Assembly: GCF_001632365.1 (NCBI RefSeq) | Contig: NW_024468569.1 | Coordinates: 62,001-126,000 of the forward strand | DNA: 64,000 nucleotides | Reading direction: 5' to 3' | Origin: Laetiporus sulphureus 93-53 | Taxonomy: Eukaryota; Basidiomycota; Agaricomycetes; Polyporales; Laetiporaceae | Notes under the pieces: model-generated | What the model saw: only the letters and a program-made list of their open reading frames with translations | Databases searched by the model: none | Told to the model about the DNA's origin: nothing | Shown here: piece by piece, positions 1-9,552 of the stretch | Numbering within the stretch: position 1 is the stretch's first letter | How the letters are laid out: every line of letters begins with the position of its first letter | Translations under genes and position numbers: made by a program

Positions 1-552
1 CGGATAGACGTCCATGAATGAACTGCAGTGCCCGGACTTCCTCCTCGTGGTCCCAACCGAACTTGACTAGAACGCCAGGAAGAAATCGACGGACCGATTT
101 CTCTCCGTCGCGATTGACAGGTTCCAAAATGGTGAGCTCCTTCCCGTTGGCTGGTGAAGGTAGGCTCGCCTTCAAGTTGGCTGGTGAAGGTAGACTCGCT
201 TTCAAACTGGCTGGAGAGGTCGACGGCTGAAGTGTGCCCACAGTGAATGAGTAAGTTTGCACCAATATCGGACTGAGAGGGCTTACCATCCCAAAGCGTT
301 CAAGTCGAGGAGTCACAGGGCGCGTAAGTTGTGTGGCATGCTGTAGAGCGGCCATAGGTACCGGTGAGTATAAGGAACGACTGTCAAGATCCTGCACGAA
401 GGTTGATTTATGAGCCTATGTAGGCCATAGGTAACTTACATAAGCTTTATACGTACCAGATCGGGACTTGATCCTAATCGGCGCTCTCGGCGTCTGTGTG
501 GCACCTGTAATGCCAGGTCGGCTCGAGCTCGACCTCCCGTTGGAGCCGCCAT
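1..552 (-). CDS. Ser/Pro-rich protein, 3' end cut by window edge
   Basis: Not recognised. Two exons read leftward: 457-552 (32 codons, start ATG at 550-552) and 391 down to 1, joined by a phase-0 65-bp GT-AG intron (392-456); the frame stays open to the window edge, giving at least 162 residues. The N-terminal part is rich in Arg, Ser and Pro (LGSSPDLDLDSRSLYSP at the exon junction). Residues near 85-108 carry about two and a half copies of a ten-residue unit, LKASLPSPAN, encoded by 30-bp DNA repeats at roughly 150-220. After the repeats the sequence becomes more globular, with KFGWDHEEEVRALQF close to the edge. The start is inferred from splicing, because the frame needs it; the function cannot be told from this fragment. 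Confidence 0.6.
145..222 (-). repeat. 30-bp tandem repeat inside the left-edge gene
   Basis: Two and a half near-identical 30-bp units lie in frame within the left-edge gene and encode the unit LKASLPSPAN. A 30-bp period keeps the reading frame, so copy-number changes would lengthen or shorten the protein without frameshift. Confidence 0.75.
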
Positions 553-1298
553 CAACGGTGAGAGCTTGCAGCGGCATGAAATACTTCACAATCCTGAAGG
601 GACTCGCAGACGTCCGTCTACATGAAAAATATGTGGTTGTGCGCTCTATGTGGCGAGGTTCATCCTTGTGTCAGTACTGATCGATTATCGCCACAACCGG
701 GAGAAGGGCAAGCGACTTATTGTACAATTGAGAATCTCGCTCGTGAAACGAGACCGAGCTGCAGTAGCATCAGGCCCTAAAACATGTTTGGAACCGGTAC
801 CATCCGAAGAACCGGTACCAATCATGTTATACAAGGCTCACCTTGCGGACTGTGACACCAGGAACATCCTCAGCAATTGTCTGGGCAGCATCTAGAACTC
901 CCATTATAATCATGGGCGCCGCACTAGAAGTCGTCAAGAAGTGCAGGAAGAATGACTCTTGCTCTCCGGTATGGCTGTTTTTACCTAGTTGGGATCCTGA
1001 CCACAATCGTTTCGTGAGGCCATTGGAGGCGACGCCGCGCCCATGCTGCATGCGAACAGCATGAATATACAAGCACATCTCATCAATTTTTATCGCATCT
1101 TCATCACATCTTTCTCCAAATGTCTGGTAGCATATGTTCTGTGCAGCAGCGTCCGTGAGATCAAGCTACAGCATCCGTTGACATCTCGGTATAAAAGCTG
1201 TCTCTGCGAGCCCGAATCTGCCAGCACCCAAACACACTAGCTCCATCTACCCATCACAGACTTTCAGAACTGTTACCGGTGAGAAATCTGCAAGCAGT
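553..1298. other. Intergenic region between divergent genes
   Basis: No convincing coding sequence. It holds the upstream regions of the left-edge gene (leftward) and the small gene at 1342 (rightward). Two direct copies of GAACCGGTACCA lie at 791-802 and 809-820, and a TATA box lies near 1190. Confidence 0.5.
1190..1197 (+). promoter_or_regulatory. TATA box of the small gene at 1342
   Basis: TATAAAAG at 1190-1197 is a strong match to the core TATA element. A start of transcription about 30 bp downstream would give a 5' leader of roughly 80-120 nt before the candidate ATGs at 1299 and 1342. Confidence 0.55.
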
Positions 1299-1341
1299 AT
1301 GCCACGCTACGTCATCTCACGTTCACTGTTGCCCACAAGTC

Positions 1342-1830
1342 ATGCTGGCTGCTGCTCGCCACGGTTTAGCGAACGAATACCCTGATGACGACAGTACGAA
1401 GGAAGTTGTCCTACAGGCTGACGGATTACAACATGCGGGCACTGGCGACCGACACGTTCTCATGCGTTGGTTAAATAAGATGGACGGCGATGGCGCTCAC
1501 ATCACTCAGATTGTCCAACTCACTGGCGGACCTGGCAACTACAACTTCTTCACACCTGTCGTGAAGAAGCAGTCCGAGAACTCTCGCAACAGTAACACAT
1601 TTTACTCTCTTGGACAGTACACCAGGGTGCAGCGTGACCAGATTATCACGCTCGCGAAGGCGGTCCAATATGACAAGAGATCGCGTGTTAACAGCTGTCG
1701 GACCTGGACGCGTGATCTTCTCGAGGCTATGGTCAAAGCCGGTCTGCTATCCCAGACCAAGTTCGAGGAGATCGACACCGGGGTTCCGCTCAGGAAGCGT
1801 GTTCCTGAGCTCCTTGAGGACGCTGCTTGA
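1342..1830 (+). CDS. Small uncharacterised protein with Cys-Trp motif
   Basis: Family not recognised with certainty. The open frame runs without introns to a TGA at 1828-1830; from the in-frame ATG at 1342 it gives 162 residues. An ATG at 1299 lies in another frame and would need an intron that I could not place, so the N terminus is uncertain. The centre has a polar stretch (NYNFFTPVVKK) and the C-terminal third has SCRTWTRDLLEAMVKAGLL followed by VPLRKRVPE. An Asn/Ser-Cys-x-x-Trp motif before a helix is seen in several small fungal proteins with papain-like folds, but no catalytic triad can be demonstrated here. A TATA box 150 bp upstream and consistent coding texture support a real gene. 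Confidence 0.6.
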   Translation: MLAAARHGLANEYPDDDSTKEVVLQADGLQHAGTGDRHVLMRWLNKMDGDGAHITQIVQLTGGPGNYNFFTPVVKKQSENSRNSNTFYSLGQYTRVQRDQIITLAKAVQYDKRSRVNSCRTWTRDLLEAMVKAGLLSQTKFEEIDTGVPLRKRVPELLEDAA

Positions 1831-1979
1831 GCTTGGCAACACTTCTCCGCACACAAGGGTAATATAGTCGTTGCGCCTCTCCTGCATTCACGCATCACGC
1901 TTATGCCATCTCTAGCACAGGGATTGCGTGTTTTGCAGTAAACAATTCATTTCCTTCCCGATTTACCTATTGTATGATG

Positions 1980-2404
1980 CATCAGGAAAATGTCACTTTT
2001 TCTTTTTTGCTTCTTTTTATACCTTTTCCTTACAAAAAAGGCAGAAAAGAAAATAATGTAGAAAAAAGCGTGAGGATCGGCTTGAATTTGCCTTATCTGC
2101 TTCTTTTTGAGCGCTTTTTGGGTGCTTTCTGATCAGAAAGTTTGTGAAAAGTCTGTTCAAGGACAAAAGGTTAGAGAATCTGCCTTTGGAATTTCCTGAT
2201 AGGCTTCCGGGCTTTTGTTCCTTTAATGGACTTGATGACAACTTTTTGGGCAAATCAGTGTTGCCAAGCGTCGTCAAGGCCATGAGAAAGTGAGGAATCA
2301 GCCGATCCTCACGCTTTTTTCTACATTGTTCTCTTTTCTGCCTTTTTTGTAAGAAAAAGGTACCAAAAGAAGCAAAAAAAAGAAAAAGTGACGTTTTCCT
2401 GATG
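1980..2404. mobile_element. MITE-like element with ~105-bp terminal inverted repeats
   Basis: The first ~104 bp (1980-2083) and last ~105 bp (2300-2404) are inverted copies of each other, starting CATCAGGAAAA and ending TTTTCCTGATG, with only scattered mismatches and small indels. The ~215-bp centre has no conserved coding frame; the 168-residue leftward ORF across it is low-complexity Lys/Ser/Leu sequence caused by the A/T-rich repeats. Flanks TGTATGATG and TGTACGTG resemble each other but are not an exact target duplication. A non-autonomous DNA transposon (MITE) is the best reading; the superfamily is undetermined. A diverged relative begins at 63447. Confidence 0.8.
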
Positions 2405-3109
2405 TGTACGTGTAGCAAAAGATGTCGGGGAACTTGTTTTGTTGTACTTTCAATCTGCACTGGACTATCGAATTGTCTGGCGAATCGTCTCACATATCCA
2501 TATCCAAAAGAAACCAAGTCCATATCCTTGATTCAGGCAGACCCTCAATCTGATTCACTGCAGATGTGGAGTGGTTTCTTAATGCGCCACATGCAGGACA
2601 AATGTGAACTATGAGCACAGTTCTCCTTTGCACTTAGTAAAATGGACATTCAGCATCCCAGCGATTTCCGGCGGAATCCGGCAGGCTCATATCTAAATGC
2701 TGCGATCTCACCCACCGATCTGGCGACGGCTCCCCGTTCAACCTTATGCTCACATCAACTCCGGCGGGATTGTCACTCGGACCACTCATCCATGGGGTGA
2801 CCAAGCTTTGCGTCCGTGCACGCAACAATGGCAACATCAACCTGTGGTAGACAAGATCGCCGTGGCAAGTCATGACGATCATACTTCGAAAGCTAGAGAG
2901 AGGGTCGAGGTTACAGGCCGCCAAGGGCGGGTCCTATCGAGGACGATGTACTATCGATTTGTAATACTGTACGCGTATCTGATCCTGCCGTGATTGCGTT
3001 CTTTGCTAACTCATGACTCGATAAAGTTCGAGACATGACCATTGTTTGCTCTTTATTCGCGAGTCGATAGATTGAGTCAGTCCACATCAACTGTTGCTCA
3101 CCCATAGCA
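2405..3109. other. Intergenic, upstream of the oxidase gene
   Basis: Short ORFs on both strands have no recognisable product, no splice pattern and no family motif. Only the probable promoter and leader of the oxidase at 3110 can be inferred here. Confidence 0.4.
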
Positions 3110-4755
3110 ATGTCCATCGACAAGAACAGCGAGATTGTGATCGTCGGTGCCGGGTGCTTCGGGCTATCGACGGCATACCACCTCTTGAAAAGAGGTTACA
3201 GCCGCATCACGTTGTTAGACAGTGCGGAGAAGCTACCTGCGCCTCATGCCGCAAGTACGGACATCAACAAAAGTGGGTGTCTTCGCCTTCCTCACACGTT
3301 TCGAAGGGTGACACGAGTTTCGAATAGTCGTGCGGAGCTCGTACGCCGATTTGTTCTACGCTAAGTTTGCGCGAGATGCTATCGCCGAGTGGACGAACGA
3401 CACGGAACTATGGGGTGACGCGTACCACGAGTGAGCCAATTTATCGCCGATGTTCACAATATACTCACCGTGCCCGCAGATCCGGAGTCGTCGTGCTGGT
3501 GTCCGGTGATGCCGGATCGTACGCAGATCAGGCCTATGAGAACGATGTCAAGCTCGGTGCACGCGTCGAGCCGCTGGCAGACGCTGCAGCTCTTCGAAAT
3601 GCGTTCCCTCCCGGGGTGAAGACATGCTCCTTCGAGGGTCGCAAGGGCTATCTCAATCTCGACGGAGGCTGGGCGCATTCGTCGCAAGGCATCGAACGCC
3701 TCATGTGGCGAGTCCGGGCGATGGGAGCGCGGATTGTTGCCGGTAAGGCGGCAGTGGATCTTGTGAAGGCAGGCGGGAAGACGGTCGGCGTGAAGTGTGC
3801 AGATGGGTCGGTGTTCCCGGCGGGTTTGGTTGTGATCGCTGCAGGCTCGTGGACTGCGTCAAGCTTTCCGAGCTTGAAGCTGAGCGAGAAATGTACCGCA
3901 ACGGGGTACGTGACCACTGAAATGCGCAGTCGGCAACTAACATTTGACTGGCAGACAGAGTGTCGGCAAGATCCAGCTTACCCCAGAAGAGGCGGAAGTA
4001 TACCGCAAAAATCCTGTCTATCTCGACCTGACCACAGGGTTCTACATCTTTCCCGTACGTCTCGCACTTCGTGCCCTCAACCAACTGGTTCCAGCTGAAG
4101 TGGCCACGCACAGCCCAGCGAGCAGAACATCGTGAAATGCGCGATCCACACAGCCGGGTACACGAACCCGCAGCCCACACGCGAGTACGGCCCAACGGTG
4201 TCCACGCCCGTGTTCGTCGGATCGCACGCCGAGCAGGCGTCGCGCGTGCCCAAACGTGCCCTGCAGGAGCTCCGACAGGGGCTCGCGGCGGTCTTTCCCG
4301 ACCTCGCAGCGAAGCCGTGGCATAGCACGCGGATGTGCTGGTGAGAGAGACACCTCGTCCGAGGGAAGGCATGCGCCATGCTGATGTGCCGATCGCAGGT
4401 ACCTTGATACGCCGGATGAGGACTGGTTGATCGGGTTCCACCCGTCCGACCCGCAGGTCGTGCTGGCGACGGCCGGGAGCGGACATGCGTACAAGGTGAG
4501 CTGCATTGCCCTGTTATCTGAGCTGTGTTGCTGAACGTGTATCGGTGTACCATGCAGTTCCTCCCTGTGCTCGGCCGGCTGGTCGCAGATGCGATCGAGG
4601 GGACGATGGCGCTGGAGCTGGTCAAGAAGTTCGCGGTCGATCGTCCGACCCACTCCGTCGTCCATTCGCGTCCCGACTTTGAAGTGCGGAAATTGGAGTT
4701 CAACGACATGTGCACGGAGGCAGATCTGCTCCCTCCCCCTTCAACAAACTTGTGA
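3110..4755 (+). CDS. Fructosyl amine (amadoriase-type) FAD oxidase
   Basis: FAD-dependent oxidoreductase of the DAO/MSOX-like group. Members oxidise glycated amino acids to glucosone, free amino acid and hydrogen peroxide; close relatives are sarcosine and pipecolate/saccharopine oxidases. Seven exons (3110-3272, 3328-3430, 3480-3905, 3955-4054, 4114-4340, 4399-4495, 4558-4755) sum to 1,314 nt, 437 residues, the usual family length. The N terminus has the dinucleotide-binding motif VIVGAGCFGLSTAYHLLKRG, then ASTDINKIVR, typical of fructosyl amino acid oxidases. Exons 5-6 join to give CWYLDTPDEDWLIGFHP, containing the Cys expected to bind FAD covalently, followed by ATAGSGHAYKFLPVLG. The protein ends STNL, so the peroxisomal tripeptide found in many homologues is not obvious. 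Substrate is inferred, not shown. Confidence 0.88.
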
Positions 4756-5149
4756 AGGATGCCTCCACGTTGGCATCGGCGACGGTTCGCCGTAACACGG
4801 GATTGTAACAATATGTAAGATGCGACACGACGAAGGATATGCATGCTACGCGTACTTCTCGGAGCCAATCGATACGTTCGAGAAGGCTAAAATGACAGCA
4901 AGTCTATGTGTAGATCATCGCTTCTAAACATGGTTATAATTATCTGCTTAACACATCTCGTACTTATACCACCTGCGGATGGCCAATCCGTACCGTTTCA
5001 CCGAGAAAGGCGTTGTGCACTGAGTTGGGCCCAGCCTGCGCCACAATGCCTGCGCGCAGTGGCGCATCTCAAGGGTTCTTTGACACTAATAAACACAACC
5101 ACACTCGGTTGGGGGAAATGAAATTCTTATTGGCATCTCCAGGAGTAAT
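4756..5149. other. Convergent 3' region of oxidase and MTR4
   Basis: The oxidase (rightward) and MTR4 (leftward) converge here, so both transcripts must end in under 400 bp. I see no gene or clear polyadenylation consensus beyond scattered A/T-rich patches. Confidence 0.4.
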
Positions 5150-8100
5150 CTACAAATATAAGGAGGAACAGAAGATTACAGAATTCGGACGCTCCAACAT
5201 CTCCAAAGCCTCCTCAAACTTCTCCTCAAGCTCGACATTACCAATGACTCTGGCCGCTTGCCTCATCTGTCGGGTCAACTCTTGCAGACGCCGAAAGACG
5301 CGAATGATGTTACCCTCAAACTGATCAGTGAGCTATCATATAATCGGTCAGTGGCGAGTAAATTGCAATCTTGAAGAGGTGTCTGACACACCTTACAAAT
5401 GTGGGCGAACGAGGCGCCGCGACACCATTGCATGACCGGATCCATGAGTTCTACCTTGAAGGATTGTACGTACTCGTCTTCAACTATGGCGAGTTTTGAT
5501 TCGATAGATACTCTTGCAATTCGCCGCGCAATCTCCTGCATAGCGCGAAGCGGCCGCGCCAAGTCACCCCTGAGCTTCGTGACTTGGCTGCTCTAGAAAA
5601 AGACATGATCACTGAGGCAGATCGTCGAGGGCAGCTATCGCACCTTCTCTGCAAACACAAAGCAGCTCAATAGGGCAGCACATTGCTCCGGAGAAACGTA
5701 GTGAAGACGCCATTGAAGAGGAGCCCTGTGAGCAGGAGTTCATCGCCAGTGCTGATCTCACATGCGACGCGACCCTTCATATCGACAATGTCAGACGACG
5801 TAATGAAACCAAGACGACGGAGCACGCGTTTGCGGCTTTTCAGTTCTTACATCTGCACGACGTCTCTTGTGGCTTGTATGTTCTTTCTGAGTTCGCGGAT
5901 GCGCTCCTGGCACTCATTTTATTTGTATATAGAGCATACAGACCGGGGAGACGGCTGTCACCATGAAGCTTGCTATCGGACAACTTGTTCTCCAGGACGT
6001 GGATTTTCTAGCAACGACGATAAGTATCGCTCCCACTTGAGGTGATAGTTGACATATCCAACCTTCACCAGGACCTTGAACTTCTCATTAGTGATGCCCA
6101 TGTCACTAACCGGATCAAGAAGAGGAATGCCATCCTGAAATCTTCGGTGAATCTCCTGGACGCTCTTGTAGAGAGATTCTCGAGCTTGAAGTGACTTTGG
6201 ATCCTTCGGCAGATAGACACGCAGTCTGCTGATGGAATACAATGTGGATAACAGCACCGGCACCACCAGCGGCACACCGCAGTGCCCTGGAGGTGGAGGA
6301 CGAACATGGTTGGGAGCAGACAGCGCGCTGCGATCCTTCGACACCTCCAACTTGTCATCACATGCAAGGAGAACATCAACAATGTACTGCTTATTAGCAG
6401 GCAGTTTGTCGGGGTTGAACGCCGGTCGATTCTGCGGAAATGGCATATCAGAAAACGGTGACGAGGAAAAATCAGGCGAGAGGAATGGTTCCACCCTGCG
6501 CTTCTGACAACTGATGATGACTCCCCACCCAAAGTCGTCTTCCTGTTGCTTGACCTTCACCAGCCGTCCTGGCTGCAGAAAAGGCAGGCTATAAGCGGGG
6601 TCTGTGATCACGGTTTTGAAGTCAGCAGCCAGCTGGTCCAATTGCTGCCTATATTCAGAGTACTCTGCCACGAGCGACTCATCCGGAATCGTAATCATTC
6701 TCTTCCGATCCTCTTCCTGCCATAACTCTAATGCAACATCAATAAGATTCGATGGCTGATACTATGGTGAGCATACCTCGTTCTAAGATCGGTATCCGGG
6801 CACAGTTCTGGAACTGATAAAAGCTTCGTTCCAGCATGTACTCCATAGTGATGCCCTCCATCTTCATTAGGTTCAGGATCATATTATACCCAAGACGAAA
6901 GGCGGAGTTTAAGCAATCTGCTTGACCCTTGATCATCTCCTTCGCAGCCGGAGGTTCGAGCTTCTTATCGCACATTAGAACGACAACGCCACGATCATCG
7001 AGCCCTCGACGGCCCGCGCGTCCCGACATTTGTATGTATTCGCCAGAAGAGATGTTGCGGAACTCATCCGTCGAACTTTCGCACCAGTGGTGAAGATGAC
7101 GGTCTTGGCAGGCATATTGAGGCCTATCGAGAACGTCTCCGTAGCGAAGAGAACTTTGATCAAGCCATCTTGGAAGAGTAGCTCGACCACCTCCTTCAGA
7201 ATCGGGAGGAGCCCCCCGCGGTGGATTCCAATTCCGCGACGGAGGAGTGGAAGGACGTTTGTGATCTGGGGCAACACGCGATCGTCTGGAGAAAGAACAT
7301 CAATGGCATTTGCAAACACAACTGCCACACTTTCCAACTCCCCAGCATCATTGAAGTCGACATTCGACATTGTCAGTGCGAGATCCTCACACTCTCGCTT
7401 GCTGAAGGCGAAGACGATGACAGGATCATGATGCCTGGCCATAATGGTTCGCAAAAACTTCTGTATGTCTGCAGGTTCTGAGACAGCGTCAAAACAAGCT
7501 GTAGTGCGGATATATGTTCTCACCCTTCTTCTCGGTCCCCTTCCGAGAATTTGCTTTGCGAGACGTTCCGCTCTCATAATTAGCGGGGTCGTCACCCCGC
7601 TCTTGCTGGATCATCCCCATCGCCGTGTTGAAATTATCTTCGCGGAATTCTCCTTTCTCATTCACCACAAGGTGAATCTCATCGCCACCAGAGGGGAAGA
7701 GGTAATGCTGCAGAGGAGTGGGACGGAAATCGGTATACACTACGTGGCATGGCTGGTCATGCAACTTGCAGACCCACTCGGCGAATTGCATAGCGTTCGG
7801 AATTGTCGCTGAGAGGAAAGCATAGCGCACAGTATGCGGGAGAAGGATAATGGTCTCCTCCCAGATGACGCCACGCTCCTTATCGCGCATATAGTGTATC
7901 TCGTCGAATACAACCCAAGCAACTTCACGCATTATCTCGGAGCCTCGGTAGAGCATCGACCGTAGGATCTATCAAGTGGTCAGCATCATAAGACTGTCAC
8001 CCAGAAGATCAACACTATACTTCAGTCGTCACGACGAGACACGAAGCAGAGGGATTGATGGTGATGTCGCCGGTCATCAGTCCCACGTCTTCAAACTCGA

Positions 8101-8829
8101 CTTGAGAATCCCGATATTTCTGATTGCTCAATGCCTACAAAATCTAGTTAGTGAACAAGTGGTGGATGGGAGACTTGGGCATGTTGACCTTGATCGGACT
8201 TGTATAAATGACCCTTTGCCTATTCAGCAGAAACTGAGCGATAACGTATTCGGCAACCACTGTCTTGCCAGCACTCATGTGTGCAGAAACGAGGACGCTC
8301 TCATTACGCTGAATAGCGTGGACCGACACTTGTTGAAACGGACCCAAATTGAACTTGAAATTCCGAGCCGGTTTTGTAGGAGGTACGTGCTGTGAAATAG
8401 GGACATATGGATATGTCGAGGGAACCGCGACTTGATGGCGAACCTGATCGCATCGCAATATTAGTTTGGACATTGGGAGTGCAAGAATAAGATCAATACC
8501 TGATGACGAAGCTCAATCCGTGTACCGTCCTCAACTGGCCCTTGTAAACCTCGATCACTAGTAACTTCGCGCATTGAGTCTATCTCGACTTCATCAAGTA
8601 CAAAGAGGTTCGTTGAGGACTGACGGCGCCTTTTGTAAGAGGGACCACTGGCCGAACCATCAACTTTCGAAGGAATATCCGCATCATTCGCCGAAGCAGA
8701 GAAGGGAGGTGGAGAGCCCGCCCTGCGCTTGAGCTCATTTCTTGACTCGTTGTCCGTGAGGTTTGTATCAACGACAACCTCGCTCGCCGCAATTGGCTGC
8801 AAAAAAGAGAACAACTCATCCGATTTCAT
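5150..8829 (-). CDS. MTR4: ATP-dependent RNA helicase MTR4, nuclear exosome cofactor
   Basis: Ski2-like DExH RNA helicase that unwinds and feeds rRNA precursors, snRNAs and aberrant transcripts to the nuclear exosome, also as part of TRAMP. The start ATG is at 8827-8829 ([10 protein letters not shown]) and the stop at 5150-5152. At least eight exons with 45-65-bp introns give about 1,030 residues, as in the family. Visible in order: motif I AHMSAGKT, motif Ia [15 protein letters not shown] (across an intron), motif [15 protein letters not shown], motif III LSATIPN, motif [16 protein letters not shown], the arch/KOW region and a DSHCT C-terminal domain ending SSLYL as in other Mtr4 proteins. 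Yeast and human Mtr4 carry AHTSAGKT, so the Met in motif I is unusual. Ski2 is excluded by the N terminus and by the ending. Confidence 0.93.
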
Positions 8830-9552
8830 GGTCGTGAGCAAAGTGTGCCGGTGCGTCGCTTGTCGGTCAAGAAAAACTGCGAATGGTCGACTCGCCAGTC
8901 CGCTGGCAATAGGCGCAAAATATCTTATGGTCGCGGTCGGAAACGCCGCTGCCACCCCACACGATCACGTGGTACTTCTGATGGATCTAAAAGCTTAAAG
9001 TTTAAAAGGTTTGCAATGCTGCAACCTCGTTCAAGTTGGAGACCGGAGGGAGACCGGAGGAGACCGGTCGCGCAAGGTTTACTGTGAACCTGCGAAACCT
9101 CAAGTCCTCATTTATGTGAGGGTCGTTAGCTTCTTGCCATCGAGTCCGTCCCCAAGCTTCGCCATTTCCCGTATATTTCCCGTAACAATGTTGAACACGT
9201 TGAACGCTCGCAACTTGACTCTGATCTGTACCTATTCGTAGCGGCACAAACGCACTTCGAAATCCACGACGAGGATGGTGTTATATAACTTATTGTCCAT
9301 TCTTCCAGAGCATTTTCTCGAAGTTCCCATTCAAAGTGACCTAGTACATGAATATGTGCATACCAGAACGTTTTCTGCACCTTTGAATGAATGACTCCCG
9401 ATCAGTTATAGAGGCCAGCTACGCAACACTCTGGCTGTTCCGTAGAGAATTGCTTCTATTATCGTACTCCACTGTATAAGATACATATAACTCATTGTAA
9501 ACATAAATATTGACGTCTACAAGCCAGCCCAATCCCCACTGCACTGTTCCCT
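8830..9552. other. Intergenic: MTR4 upstream and PAL 3' region
   Basis: Both flanking genes read leftward, so this holds the MTR4 promoter and the end of the PAL transcript. A near-duplicated purine-rich string (GGAGACCGGAGGGAGACCGG) lies at about 9040-9066. No coding sequence is supported. Confidence 0.4.

Noticed and set aside
2017..2523. 168-codon leftward ORF
   Set aside because: It lies across the MITE; the Lys/Leu/Ser-rich sequence follows from the A/T-rich inverted repeats and has no family motif.
3701..4868. Two long leftward ORFs (207-263 codons)
   Set aside because: Antisense shadows of the GC-rich oxidase exons; the rightward strand has the conserved motifs and correct splicing.
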